Shown here: in pieces, positions 1-11,299 of the stretch | Layout of the letters: every line of letters begins with the position of its first letter | Position numbering within the stretch: position 1 is the stretch's first letter | From: Diaporthe sp. PMI_573 | Lineage: Eukaryota; Ascomycota; Sordariomycetes; Diaporthales; Diaporthaceae | Direction: 5' to 3' | DNA length: 64,000 nt | Assembly: GCA_021399435.1 (NCBI GenBank) | Contig: JAJTUP010000085.1 | Location: 182,897-246,896, forward strand | Program-made: the position numbers and the translations under genes | The notes under the pieces: model-generated | Database searches by the model: none | Told to the model about the DNA's origin: nothing | The model's input: the letters and a program-made list of their open reading frames with translations, nothing else

Positions 1-161
1 AAGTATTTGGAGTGATATGTTGTTCGTCAGCAAGATCAGATTGGTCGGTCGCTTGGATCGAGTCCCTGTTTGACGGTGACAACTGATGGCACTCAAGCTC
101 TTGGGAAAGCCCGGTTTCGGCAAGCAGTGGGACATCGAAACTCAACTGCGACGGCAGCTGG

Positions 162-1486
162 TCAATACCCAAAAAATGTTTTGAGGTGTGTAGGCATCCA
201 AAGCTCGTACACGTTCTTCGTAAAGGAGTATGCCGTCCATTTTTGCTTTCCATCAAGAGCAGCGAAAGAAAATTCGTGGGTTGGATGACGGTAAAACTCG
301 ATGTCTTCTCCATCTATGATAGGATAGTGACCGTAGATCCTAACAAATCGATGATCATGCGAAATGGTGAAGGACAAGATTTGGCGATTGACTTCCACCT
401 CGCGCTTAACAAGCCGAAATAGCTCGACGATGGCTTGCGCAGCAAGTGTTCCGCTGTGGGCGTTCTGACGATCAGCTATTTCAAGCGGCGCAGCGCCGCA
501 CTTGACTTCGCATGTCAGAAAGGGAAAGTATATCAGGTACGTCGCCATAAAGAACGATTGGTCCGCACCAAGGAAGTCGCCAATGAACGGTGAAAGCTTT
601 TCAAGCTGGGCGGCGGTGAACGCCTCCCGTCTGAATCCCACGGAGTAGTCAGGTTGCGGGGGCGTGCACAGTAAGTGGAATAGAGTTGTTCCAGCCTTCA
701 TTGATCCTCTCCATCAAAAAGTTAAGCTCGCTTGCGCCGTATGTGGCGAGATTCTCCGCTGGGGAAAACGATCAAAGGCGTAATGTCGCGTATTATCCTA
801 GCCTCGTTTCTGTCTGCGACCTTTCGACAAGTTGTCTCAAATATATCGTCACGGAAGAGAGAGTCTCTGGGGTATGCTTGGGTCGCTTCGAGTAACTTAT
901 TGACTGTGGATTTGCTTGTGATGGTGATTCCCAGGTCGGATTTGTCCATGAAACTTCCTTTGGTCGCAAGCAATATCTTATATCGTGGGTCGCGATATGG
1001 GGCAATTTTCTCCTCCCTCGGCTTTTGATCACTCGGCATTCTGGATGTGGCTGAGCCAGACCCTGCTCGTTTCCGCGTTAAAGATGAGGAAGATTTCTTT
1101 CTGGCGAGGAAGTGTTGCATACTGGGCGCTTGTGCGAAATATTCTTGCGGCCAGCCTGTTTCGCTTGCCCAATGAGCAACAGCATAAAGCCCATCGGCCG
1201 TCTCTTCCTGTGCGGACTCGTGCGAGCAAACAGATACCCGGCGACACTTTGAGGTGCGACTGTCTTCCAGGGTATCTTCGTCGTCACGAGGTCGCCTTCG
1301 ATGCGTCCTTTGAGGAGCTATGGGCGATCTGGATACTCGTTGTAGGGAGGTCGGCGGAGCGTGTCTTGGTGTCGAATTCGGGAGCAGGGTCGGTTCAATC
1401 TGCTTATTTAGGACCCAGCCTTGGCGGCGACGAGCTTTCTGCTGTCCAGTCCTGCGCACTCTGTTATGATGGCTTCCTGCTACCAA
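162..1486 (-). pseudogene. DUF7924-type protein, broken by two frameshifts
   Basis: The two halves of one protein lie in different frames. The 5' half (1486-722) is a Ser/Arg-rich region followed by a block reading PYRDPRYKILLATKGSFM and DSLFRDDIFE. The 3' half (701-162) holds PQPDYSVGFRREAF, the core FLTCEVKCG and the tail WTAYSFTKNVYELWMP. A bridge readable in the third frame (about 760-675, LATYGASEL then NEGWNNSIPL) joins them, so there are two frame changes, near 755 and near 670. From memory of the family this is the fungal DUF7924 domain. Its EVK with a following Gln resembles a PD-(D/E)XK nuclease core, which is inference. No ATG is obvious at the 5' end and the upstream part may be missing. 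Function in the cell is not known. Confidence 0.7.
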
Positions 1487-1489
1487 CGA

Positions 1490-2120
1490 TTAGCCTTTGT
1501 ATATGAACAGAGAACACCGTCCAGTACCTTGGGAAAGGGAAGTCGTGTCTTGGAGCGAGCTGGGATCTGCGCGTGCTTGAGCTCGAGTGCGTGTCATGGC
1601 GATGGAGATGTTTGCTTTATGAATACCCCGTGTCTCTTAGAAGGTGGAACTGATGCAGGATGGTTGGGTTAATGGGTAAGTAGAGTGAAATATTGCAGCG
1701 CTAAGATTTGACTGACTCACCACGGTGATTTGTACAGAACTCGATTGGCGCTCCGCTCTCCGTTCGATCATCAATGCACTCTCCAATGAAATCAACAAAC
1801 TATCGCTTCACAACATCAAATTGATCTTCACTGCCGCGGCTGACCAATTGCTCAGCATGCGTTCTCGGAGCTTTCAGTTGGGAAATAGCACATTTGCTGG
1901 AGTTGGGCAAAGACCTTATTTTGGTTCCCCATGTTTTCTCTAAAATTTGGAAGAACAGAAGGGGAAGCATATATAAAGGGTAGAGTCTTGCCCTTGATGA
2001 AAATAAACTATACGGGTTGTGAGCCTCAAATTTGTAAGATTATCATTCACAGCTTGCCGCCGCGCTTGGGTACGCCTCTCGCTACCCTCACCAGGTATGT
2101 AACAGGATTGGTGGTCAACT
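1490..2120. other. intergenic, no gene seen
   Basis: Short open frames occur on both strands but none shows a recognisable motif or codon pattern. A TATATAAA-like stretch lies near 1970. Confidence 0.4.
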
Positions 2121-2123
2121 CGA

Positions 2124-2650
2124 ATGCTCTGCCATTTGCTCGAATTAGCATATTGGCCAATCATAGGCTTAAGGCAGGCTCAGTCTCAAGGCGACTCATC
2201 TCGGTCGCAACGCCCGATCGCCGTTGCTGAACAGACCAAGGCAATCCTCTTCTTGGGCACGCCGCACCGTGGGACCAACTGCGGGATATGGGGATGGTGG
2301 GCGGCGCAAGCTCTCCGGCCTCTTGGGTCGAACCCACTGATTTTAGCCAACCTAGAATATGACTCGCTTGATTTGCTTGATCTGCACAGCGCATTTACGA
2401 GGCGTGCTGCTCATGTCCGTGTATTCAAATTCTTCGAAAAGTGGCAAACAGAAGTTTTTCGGCTATGATTTTTTCGTAAACGCCAATTCGTAAGTAAGGC
2501 AGGTATCCTTTTTAGGACAGTGCTAATAGCATCAATAGTGTGTTCTCGAGCAGTCTGCCAAATATGACGGAGTGAACGTTAAAAATGTGGGACTCTCCGA
2601 AGACCACTACGGGCTCAACAAATTTGGCTTCAAGAACGAAAGTCACAGCT
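2124..2650 (+). pseudogene. relic of alpha/beta-hydrolase (lipase-like) domain of NLR-type proteins
   Basis: The frame at 2200-2460 reads AILFLGTPHRGTNCGIWGWW, then an L-YDS-LLDLHSAF block and KFFEKW. This is the signature of the serine-esterase-like domain found at the N-terminus of many fungal NACHT or NB-ARC proteins. After a good intron (GTAAGT at 2490, acceptor CAATAG ending 2538) the domain resumes as LEQSAKYDG and GLSEDHYGLNKFGFKNE, the usual end of this domain. The catalytic GHSLGG block upstream is degraded (only IIGLRQAQ is seen) and the frames across the intron do not match. No NACHT domain follows. I read it as a truncated, decayed copy. Confidence 0.5.
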
Positions 2651-2699
2651 CTATAGTCAGAGGACTTCGCAGTGTAATATATGCCGCTCGAATAGTGAA

Positions 2700-3586
2700 T
2701 CAAGGGCCATGTTGTGAGAGACCTGGCTCTGGATCATGACATACACACTGTCTTGGCTGAAAGGATGTCTGTCTGTCCCGGCAGGTGAAGAAATAATTAA
2801 CGTGAAGACTGGTCAAGTGAGGCATGGCCTGATCGAGACCAACCCGGGGATGGAGTCGCAGCACCAGACCGGATAGCTTATCAGTCATTAGACATGGTAT
2901 GGGTTGCAGATCTTTGTTGGTACAAGAGGAGTTGATCGAGATGTGGGACAGTCCTGTCCGCAGGCCCGTCTGGGAAATGACTCCGTGTGGTTTCGGCCGG
3001 GCTCCTAGGTAACTAGAACAAAGCAGTCACGGCAACCTGTAGACTACTACACAGCCTCTTGAGGTTGCGAGGGTACGTTGGTCTCTGTTGCTTAGCAGAA
3101 GTTCGCTCCGGTCTACGTAAGCATTGTAGATGTCTGAGACGTGCCAGCGATCCGATGTCCTGTTGCATGCCGGGAGAATAGAGAGGAGCAAGCTTGAATC
3201 CAATACCTGGGCTCACATCTCGGTGGAGTTCAAGGAAATCTAAGCTGTCGAGCACTACTACGCGGGAGGAGTTCGCCTTGTGAATGAGAGAGAATTCCGG
3301 TCTGGGCACAAAGTCGTATTCGTCCCCGTGCCGTGACAACCTCATCTGGAACAGGAGACTGAATCCACACTTGGAAAGAAAAGGCGAGAAGCACGCAGAT
3401 GCATCATGAATATCCCTCGACGAACATTGCACGGTCCATCGTGTGGAGCTCAAATGCGGAATGCCGGTATGTTCTTGTTCCTTCCAATCGCCTCCCGAAG
3501 TTTCTGTGACTCTTGATGATACGCACTCTCCCACACGCTTACGTAAGTGAACGTTAAAAACAGCTTCTTCTGTATTTCGCTCCTAT
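2700..3586. other. no clear gene; one uncharacterised minus-strand open frame
   Basis: A minus-strand frame is open at 3534-3013 (173 codons, no ATG at its 5' end; first ATG about one third in). It contains DEYDFVPRPEFSL and VVVLDSLDFLEL but matches no family I know. It lies just downstream of the Ulp1-like gene on the same strand and could be a decayed 3' exon or an unrelated open frame. Confidence 0.25.
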
Positions 3587-5095
3587 TCATTTTCCAGCCT
3601 CAAGCATCTCGACGGCTTCGCTCACGGCCCTGGCAATCATATTGAGTGTCTTGGCCATAAACTCACCACGCGCTCGACAGATCATCGTTTCCTGCAGTCG
3701 ATCCCGTGTCTCAGATTGTAGTGACGCAGTGGGCGGGTACTCCTCAGTCGCCGACGAAGACACCTTAAATAAACATTCATCCACTCTGGTAAGCAGACGA
3801 AGACTGTTTTCCAAGTTCTCACTGTCTTCCTCAAGCCTGTCAAGCTGGTCCCTCTGGGACGCCGCCAACGTAGCGAGGCAACCCAGCATGTCGCGAATGC
3901 AAGCTCCGGACCTTATGATGCTATTCCTCCTATCCCTCTTCTCCGCTGCCGCTGTGTCAAGGCGCTGCTGTTGATGTTCAATTGCCTTACTGGCCGCCTC
4001 GTAGCTGATAGATACCCGACTATTGCTGCAGAGGATTTTCCACCCTTCGTTGTCTTCGGAATCGCTACATTCAAGCAGGACTGTGTCGTCATCGAACTCG
4101 CTCCCCCAGCAGAGACGAAATGGGTCCCCAATCCTTATCCTCAACATAAACTTCAGCACATCCCGCCACAGGAAGCCTTCTCGTATTTCAGGCAACCGCA
4201 TCTCGGTGCCGAGCGTAGCTGAAACAATGCAAACAGCATTGACAATGATGGCAACTCCAGTGTCGACGCTTCCTGTCCGGGGACAATCCATTTCCTTGAT
4301 TGGCCCCAATATATGACGCTGATGGCTAGATAATATTTTTGAAACAACCTGCGTAGTGTTCTCAGCCGGCATCGGGTTCCACACCCGTATTCCGGTAGAG
4401 TCAAGGACGCACAAGACCCAGTGCTCCTCGCAGGACTGAGAAGGATGGAAGTAGATGGGAACAAGGGTGATTAGCTCTGGATGGAAAAATGTAGAACGCT
4501 CGGGCTTGTCGTGCGTAGGAGATTGGCTGGATTGGGAGACAGAGTCGACAAACCTGACGGTGAATGGGAACAAAGCTATGAGAAGATAGAAAAAGGTGTT
4601 GATGATCTTGTGATTCAGGGGCCGGCTAGGCTTGAGGCAATCAAGGTTGCTCTGATTGAACCTGAGGTGGCAGTCATGTTTAGTAGTGGAGTCTCTGCTG
4701 GTAGTAGGTGTGTTGTTGGCTCTATCGTTAGAAACCATCATCTCTGCAGACACTGGTGATCTAAGTCTATTTCTCTTCTGTCTATTTTCTTTTTGCTTAT
4801 CATTGGTGCCCTGTTGTTGCCTTGTCTTTCAAAAACGTTTCTGGCTAGCTTGGACTGTCGGGCGACCCCGTTGCTTTGGCTTGTCAGGTTGATCTGAGTG
4901 TATGTCGAAGGTCTTGGAAACGACTGCGTCTTCCCTGGACGATGTGCTCATCTGAGGACTGGCTGCTCGGATGCAATCAGGATCGAGGCGATCCGAACCA
5001 AAACTCCCAGGCGGGACTGGATCGACAGGGCGTTTGTAGAGATCCGCCGGATTGACGTACATGCCCGGACTCTCTGCCGCAGGTTGTGATGGCAT
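3587..5095 (-). pseudogene. Ulp1/C48-like protease gene with one in-frame TGA and substituted catalytic residues
   Basis: From ATG 5095 the frame is open for 88 codons, hits TGA at 4831-4829, and then stays open in the same frame to 3587 (502 codons in all). The first part is disordered and basic (KPKQRGRP). The core matches the SUMO-protease-like fold: RPLNHKIINTFFYLL resembles the W-L-N-x-x-I-N helix, EEHWVLCVLD carries the catalytic His (about residue 225), and CPRTGSVDTGVAII sits where Ulp1 enzymes have a D-C-G motif. The Cys is Thr here and the usual Asp after the His strand is Asn (VWNPM), so the protein should be catalytically dead. The C-terminal 150 residues are helical and coiled-coil-like. 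No plausible intron removes the TGA. The nearest downstream ATG pair (about 4741) could still start a shorter protein holding the whole core. Confidence 0.55.
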
Positions 5096-5099
5096 GTCT

Positions 5100-6505
5100 G
5101 CGAATGGCCAGCTTTGTCTTAGCTTGAAGAAGGAGACTAGTCACCTTCGAAGTTCATGTTGCATGACGGTCTTTGGCCTCACAAAAGGGACGACAAGATT
5201 CAGAGAAGGTGGGTATGCTCGTCAAATAAAGTCATTTCTCCACGAACGGGTCCGCCAGCCTAGCAGGGAGCCAAGCTTGATCGGAATACTATTTTTGTCC
5301 TGTTACGGTTTCTTCCACTCCCAAGAAGGCGCTTCACCATTTTCAGCCTCTAGTCGGCTCCTGAAAAGAGCACAGCACGCAAGCACAGGAGACGCTGCAC
5401 TGCGATCAGGCCACTCATATTAACCATTGCTCAAGTAAGTAACGCTTGCTCTGATTGGTCAAGAGTGCCGTGCTGTTGAAGGAAGGGTCGTAAAAGATGA
5501 ACCTAAATTGTCAAGGCCATCATTAGTCACAGACATTCTACCATCCTCAAAATGGACAAGGATACAATCACACTTGAAAATGATTGGAAGGGCCGCTAGT
5601 AACCGCATCTGCATGACGTCATCTACTCTTGTACTGGGCGAAACGAAAGGTGGCAACAACTTTCGGAAGGCAACCCAAGAAGTTGGCTCTGTTCGAATAT
5701 CTTCTGCTTCGTACAGTACAGTACAGTGCTGTACCTTGCTGTATGCGAATTGAATTCACGTTATTGCATTAATGCTTTTCAGCAGTGAATGAAAGTTCTG
5801 TTCGGCGAGTCGACGGCGACGATGGACCAGAGGGGATGCAGTCGCCGGAAGGCCTTGATTGGTTCGTATTTTTCCACCTAGCGCCTGGTTAATAGCCTCA
5901 CATGAGCAAATTACAAAAGGAATTCGCAACAACAGATGAAGAGCACTCCATCAAAAGACACGCTGGAGGAACTGCGAGACATGCATTGCTGCGCACGAGT
6001 CTTGTTGTAAATTCAGCCTCTGGATGTGGTGGGGTACTTTAACAAGCACGAGTACAGGTTCTGCATTCAGTAGTACAAAACATCCTTCAATCATATTTCA
6101 ACACGGCCTCAGTTTCAACCGAAGTCACCTTGATGAGGAACCTAACAGGTCCATGCGACGACCTACGACATGGCGCCATTGCATGAACATACAGTCGGTA
6201 GGCTGATGAGCGAGGGATAAGTTGCTCCCGGCCGATGGAAGCCGTAAAGTTCTCGGCACTAGGCAGCTGACAATTTTTCATGCTCCGAAACATCTGGGGC
6301 TTCTACCCAAGCGAGGCTACTGTACCGTACATGTAGGCCCTGCAAAAACCGGATTCTGATCCCGTGTGATACTCTTGGGCCAGAGCAAATGAAGCCCAGC
6401 AAAACAGTGTCCAGCAAAACAATGCCCAACCCAATGCAATTTTTCTGGACAAATAGTCATAAGGAATAATTATTAATAAAGCAGGGAAGGTAATTCCCAT
6501 AATAG
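5100..6505. other. intergenic, no gene seen
   Basis: Only short open frames without motifs. A short direct repeat of CAGTA with an adjoining inverted GCTGTAC lies at about 5713-5736. The stretch 6385-6425 repeats CAGCAAAACA-type words. Confidence 0.35.
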
Positions 6506-6509
6506 ATAT

Positions 6510-6854
6510 CTAAGCTAGGTCTTCATGCTCACGTGTGCATGAACGTGTCCGCCTCCTTTCAGGTAAATGAGTGTCTTTGGAGTGACAAGTTTCTGCCTCT
6601 ATCCGCCGCCTCTTGTAACGTGCAGGTGATTCTTTGTCCTCCTCAAAGTCTTCATCTCCAGAATCATCTTTGCAGTCACCACTCTCACCAGTATCAATAT
6701 CATCATCATTACTTCCTGAGTCAACCTGCCAGTGCACACGTTTCCGTGACTGCGACCCAGTACTATCTTGACCGGGCTCCGGCACTGGCGGTGGTGTAGA
6801 AGTCGCATCCCACAAGTCCTGCATCCGTTCTGCCTCACCCAAGAGTCGTCTCAT
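6510..6854 (-). CDS. acidic low-complexity protein fragment, unknown
   Basis: The frame runs 114 codons from an ATG at 6854 and is also open upstream to a CAG that would make a splice acceptor near 6915 (AYLGGKAQEAAIHVTAQTM). It contains an Asp/Glu-rich tract (DDDIDTGESGDCKDDSGDED) followed by an Arg-rich tail. No domain is recognised. It may be the last exon of a gene whose earlier part (6930-7170) is decayed, or a transposon leftover. Confidence 0.25.
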   Translation of the reverse strand: MRRLLGEAERMQDLWDATSTPPPVPEPGQDSTGSQSRKRVHWQVDSGSNDDDIDTGESGDCKDDSGDEDFEEDKESPARYKRRRIEAETCHSKDTHLPERRRTRSCTREHEDLA

Positions 6855-6929
6855 CGTCTGGGCTGTTACATGAATCGCAGCCTCCTGTGCTTTACCCCCA
6901 AGATAGGCTGATGTATGTATACCCTATAA

Positions 6930-7979
6930 GTGTGTACCGGGAAAGATGCTCCTCCGCATACCAAGACAATGCGCCCAGGATCCACGTCCTCTTTCTGCCC
7001 ACTTCCTTTTGATCCTGACCGTTGTAGCCAATCGCATTGTCGTGCACCGAATGGTAATCATGCAGCCATACCTAACGATTTTCATCGAAGTGACCCCTGC
7101 TGGATCTCCAACAGCGGCAATCTTCTTATCCGAGCATGCTACTCTCTTGTCCCTCTTATCACTTTGTAAATGATTCGTGGAACACGTCGAGGCGGTTGTA
7201 TTCTCATACTTACCTATGAGAAGCTGGAGCTGCCTTGGCTAATAGCCCTGGAGCCTCGGGCATAAAGCTGTTTAATTCTGCGAACGACGTTCCCAGAAAT
7301 TGACGAGCACTTTGCTGCTCAGCAGGGTGGACAAAATCATGCACCATCTTGGATACGGCGCCGGATGTCGCAGCGTCAAGGGCAAACGAGATGCCAGATG
7401 CCGTTGACTACGACCAGCAGAAGGTCAAATTGTTGATCACTAATGATCAGAAGGGGAAGATGTCTTCGACACCGAAGAAGCGGAAAGTAGGCTGCGAGGG
7501 TGCATCACCCGTGCGAGACCAGGAATGAGCAGCATTCGAGGTGGAACAGTGGAAGAAATGGTGGACCAAGCTCGCCATGGCCTGAGGGATTCAATGTTAA
7601 GTAGCGGCGTAGGACAGTCTGAAACGTTTGCACCAGCGACAGAACCAAGTGAATGTGAGGGCATCCACAATGTTCACTTGAGGGGGTAAACGCAACATTT
7701 CAAATTCAAGGGGAACTTGATTGGCTAGGTAGTTGAGTCAAAGCCTTGCAGCGGGCATCGCTTCCAGCAGTATATGAGACCCCTACTGGCAAGATAACTA
7801 GCTTTCATTGTAAATAATATACACCTTGATGACCAAATTATTCCAAGTACCAGAATTAGGTCGTCACGAGTCGAAGTTCAGAGATAAAGTAGCTCAGTTG
7901 GTTTTGTTAATTGAAGTTAAGTCAACTGGCGTCTAGGAGTATTCAGGTACGTCCTGCAACACAACGGGAAGCGAAGCCC
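6930..7979. other. possible gene relic, unassigned
   Basis: On the plus strand near 7380-7560 two overlapping frames look coding-like (DYDQQKVKLLITNDQKGK, TPKKRKVG, then VEQWKKWW) but are cut by stops and shifts. I cannot assign a family. The rest of the interval shows nothing. Confidence 0.2.
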
Positions 7980-8987
7980 CTAGATAGCATTCGCAAAATT
8001 CTCAAGCGCACTGTGTACGGCATAGAACGAACCCTTGGGGCAATAGTTTTCGTCGAACATCAATGGTTTCGCACCGGGCAGCCAGGTGTAAGCATGCTTG
8101 TCCGTGAAGCCCCAGAAGCTGATGTCGGTGATTCCTGCCTCGAGAGCCTCGCCGATGACCGCGCCGTAGATGTCAGTCTCTACTGTGTCGTTGAGGGTGT
8201 GGACATCCATTTCTGCGATTGACACTTCCAGTCCGAGCGCGGTGTAGGAGTTGACCATTTCCGTGATAACGCCCGGGATTGGGGCTATGTTGGTGATGTG
8301 CATCTGGAGGGCAACCCCATCTATCGGGACCCCGCCGGCCACGAACCCGGAGACCAAGTCGTAGAGCTCCTGGCGTTTTCCGGGGTATTGCTCGACAAGA
8401 TTTTCATTGATGAACAGCTTGGCGTTCGGGGCTGCCGCCCGGGCGATGCGGAAAGCGTCTTCGATGTAGCCGGGACCGAGAACTTTGTAGAAGTCGTTGG
8501 TTTGAAGACCGCCGCCCATCGTTTCGAGAGCTTCGGTAACGACATCCCAGCGATCTGCCTTGCCGTCATATCGGTGCATGACCGCCTCGAAATGTGCCGT
8601 CATCGCAGTTCGAAAAGACGTGGGATCCGTGATGTTGAGTAGGTAGTCGGGATTACAGCAGCTCGATATGAGCCCGTGGCCCTTGACTACCATGTTGTTT
8701 TGCGCCGCAAAGTCAACGAGGCGATCGATTGCTGTCCAATTGTAGTACCCTTTGGTCGGGTTGATGAAGGACCATTTCATCTCGTTTTCGGGGGAGAGGC
8801 TCTCGAACTGCTCGGCGAGGACAGCTGCGAACTGAGGATCATCGAGGTACGTCGGGTTGATCGCTCCAGACCCGATAAGAACACCCTTCTTGTCCGCCTC
8901 CTTCCTTAGCGGAGTGGTTCCCGTGGCAGATGTGTTGCATGCTTCGGCAGCAGCGAACAAAGTGCTGATGAGTATGGTGGCCTTCAT
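7980..8987 (-). CDS. secreted GH10 family endo-beta-1,4-xylanase-like enzyme, divergent
   Basis: One uninterrupted 335-codon frame from ATG 8987 (context AAACC-ATG). Residues 1-16 form a signal peptide cut before CNTS. GH10 landmarks follow in order: SPENEMKWS (66-73), WDVVTEALE (148-155, acid/base Glu152), LEVSIAEMDV (253-262, nucleophile Glu259) and FWGFTDKHAYTW (291-302). Two features are unusual. The acid/base Glu follows Thr instead of the near-invariant Asn. The strand-3 motif usually reading GHTLVWHxQ reads GHGLISSCCNP (103-113), so the conserved Trp-His-x-Gln substrate contacts are gone and a Cys pair is present. Several N-glycosylation sequons occur (NTS, NWT, NIT, NDT). There is no carbohydrate-binding module. 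Expected role: secreted hydrolysis of beta-1,4-xylan or a related glycan, with altered specificity inferred. Confidence 0.9.
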   Translation of the reverse strand: MKATILISTLFAAAEACNTSATGTTPLRKEADKKGVLIGSGAINPTYLDDPQFAAVLAEQFESLSPENEMKWSFINPTKGYYNWTAIDRLVDFAAQNNMVVKGHGLISSCCNPDYLLNITDPTSFRTAMTAHFEAVMHRYDGKADRWDVVTEALETMGGGLQTNDFYKVLGPGYIEDAFRIARAAAPNAKLFINENLVEQYPGKRQELYDLVSGFVAGGVPIDGVALQMHITNIAPIPGVITEMVNSYTALGLEVSIAEMDVHTLNDTVETDIYGAVIGEALEAGITDISFWGFTDKHAYTWLPGAKPLMFDENYCPKGSFYAVHSALENFANAI

Positions 8988-8989
8988 GG

Positions 8990-9730
8990 TTTTCCCGGAC
9001 GAAACGTGTTTTGTTGCTTTGATACTTTGTCGTTTGGGTGCTTATGGTTAGTGAGATGAGACTGGATGAGAATACCGTCTACTCGAAGGCCTTTATAGCT
9101 CGTGAGAAAATCGAATCCAGGCTGAGGTGGTTCCATGACTCCTCGGGCACATCGATATCTGACCCTCATCATTGAATTAGAATAGGGGATGGTGACTTAG
9201 ACTGCGGTGAGTAGCAGCGATTTGCAAGAATTAGAAAAAGGGGAAGGCTACGCTTCCCCACCGAGGCTCGGTGACGAAGCTGGCGGACGAGCTTCGCAAC
9301 CAGGTTGACGTTGCGATGGAGTGGGCTGAACAAAAGGCATGAAATTGTGTTGTAGTGACGCTACTGAGGGGGCATGCGGTACCGCAGAGGGGATAGGGTT
9401 TAGTTCTCGGAAAGGAGGACGAGAACGACGAACGGGAAACGAGGAACGAGATACGAGGAACGAGAAACGAGAAATGATGGTGTCACTCCCATTGCCCCTG
9501 CAACATATAATGTATACCAATCGGATCTCGGGACCTTGCGGCGTGCATGTGGCTAGATGATTCAGCGGGTTCTACCTGATACAGAACTTTGGAAATGGGT
9601 GGCATGTGCCATGATTTGTGAGATGACGCTTTTGCCTCTAACGTAGGATAACAGAGAAGAATGCATGATTTTCGGTGCCAGGATCGAACAGTGGCATGTT
9701 CCCAGTTGTCAAAAGAATATGATGGAGAGC
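8990..9730. other. 5' region of the GH10 gene and intergenic space
   Basis: No gene is recognised. The interval contains the short GA-rich repeat at 9418-9478. Confidence 0.35.
9418..9478. repeat. GA-rich short tandem repeat
   Basis: Imperfect repeats of a 7-10 nt unit of the type GAGGAACGAGA or GAAACGAG run through the interval. A short similar stretch (ACGAGGAACGAAGAACGAG) recurs at 11303-11321, just 5' of the C6 regulator. Confidence 0.7.
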
Positions 9731-9732
9731 AT

Positions 9733-11245
9733 TTACTTGGAGTTGACTATAGACCTAGGCCACTCCGTCCATGGCTTCCAGAAATCTCCCAAAAACTCGT
9801 CGACTGAGTCCGTAATTCTCCGACCCCATCCTGCAAGAAACCAATGCCCATCCAAGGAGTGCAGCAGGGCCCCGAAAAAGTCGAACAAGATCAAGGCCAC
9901 CGGCTGGAGCTGCCGAAGCAGCCCGAAATACTCTTCCGGCGCGTAGTGCAGCCATATCGTCGGAGCCGACCATGCCCTGTTGTAGCCCCCGTCATTCCTG
10001 ACCACCATGCCTGGTGCTGCATATCGCATCATGAGAGCATGGCTCTTCCGGAGAAGGTGCGGTGTACCATCGTATACTTCCGCATCAGTGCTTTCAGCCC
10101 ACAGCTCCCGTAACCGGCGGAAGTGTTCGTCGCCGGGGGCTTTCTCGCAATCAGGATCAAGCACGTCGAATCCTTCAACGCCTAGCAGTGGGCGTAACGG
10201 CCCGAGGCGGACGTAATCATACACCGGATGGAGGACGGCCTCTACGCCGCGCATCATTGAGATCCAATCAAAACCCGGGATTCGCGACCTCCACGCCGTG
10301 ATACTGAGGTCCTCGTCGTCGGAGCGAAGCGCCGGTCCGTTCTTGGCCATAACGTACAACATATTTAGTATAGAAAAGGCGAATAGAGCATCGCTATTCT
10401 TGTCACTCATATGCTGTATGTCTTCTCGGTAGCCTCGCAATGCTTCGCCATAATGCTTGGCCGAGACCAAAAGGAAGTTGCTGTCTGCTCAGGGTTCACC
10501 AATGCCAGATGAAGACCCGCCAGGCCCAAGATTCCGTGCATAACGAAGGGGTGACAGAGGCCAATCTGAGGAAAAACAACTTGCCAGAGATTGTCGAATT
10601 CATGGCAGTTGACCATGTGAATACTTGTCGAATATGTCCAGTGGTGCATCAGAGCAAGGTCGTCGATACCAAAAGGTGATTCGTAACTTGAGGGAGTGGT
10701 CCACGCACTGCGAGTCGAGGCCGGCGAAACACAACTCGAAAACTGGGAAATGCCGCCGTGTGCCGGACTGAACCCGCGCCCGGAGGCCCGATGGCTTATG
10801 CTCTCCGGGGAAGCGTATGCTATATTTTCATCTGTGTTGGGAGTTTCAGAGAGCTGGCTGTGCCCTCGATCTTCGCGTGCGATTCCCGGCGATGGAAGTG
10901 CCGCCGTCACCTTTGCTGCTGGGTTGATACACGCTTTGCCATGGCGGCTACATGCATGGCAGGCAGGCTTCGTCTCGCTGCACTTTGAAGGAATCCAATT
11001 GTGAGAAGGCTGCGCAAAGGGTCCAGGAGCGCGAGGGTACGGCCGATAGCGTATCCGGCAGTGGCCACAAACGCCAAAGTGATGTGCATCGGGGAGGGGA
11101 GCGCATAACTAAGTACCTTGATCCGCCGCTTTCTGCATTCAGCGCACCCTCTTCTTGATTTCTGGTGTGGTCGACGGCGGTATGAACGACCAAGACTTGG
11201 CTGTTCGGTTGGTTGAGAAATTATCGCTGACCTTTCCGCGGACAT
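9733..11245 (-). pseudogene. Zn2Cys6 transcription factor, Upc2-like family, with one frameshift
   Basis: Exon 1 (from ATG 11245; an upstream ATG at 11296 is also in frame) ends in SRRGCAECRKRRIK at 11117. A 134-nt intron (donor GTACTT, acceptor CAAAG, 11116-10983) splits the zinc cluster just before its third Cys. Exon 2 opens with CSETKPACHACSRHGKAC, giving a perfect C-x2-C-x6-C-x6-C-x2-C-x6-C. The regulatory region has LMHHWTYSTS and LAGLHLALVNPEQ, then breaks near 10485-10510. It resumes one frame over as SAKHYGEALRGYREDIQHMS and NSDALFAFSILNML, and ends in a typical GWGRRITDSVDEFL block. The architecture is that of the fungal sterol-uptake-control-like (Upc2) C6 family. The break is a single-base change, so either a recent pseudogene or an assembly error. 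The nearest neighbours are GH10 and the P450 relic, but a regulatory link is not shown. Confidence 0.8.
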
Positions 11246-11299
11246 CGCGATAGCTACCCTAGGGTATGAATGGGGATTTAGCAATAGAGAAGCCAAGGT

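Noticed and set aside
8298..8909. Plus-strand open frames opposite the GH10 gene
   Set aside because: They are shadows of a strongly conserved gene on the minus strand.
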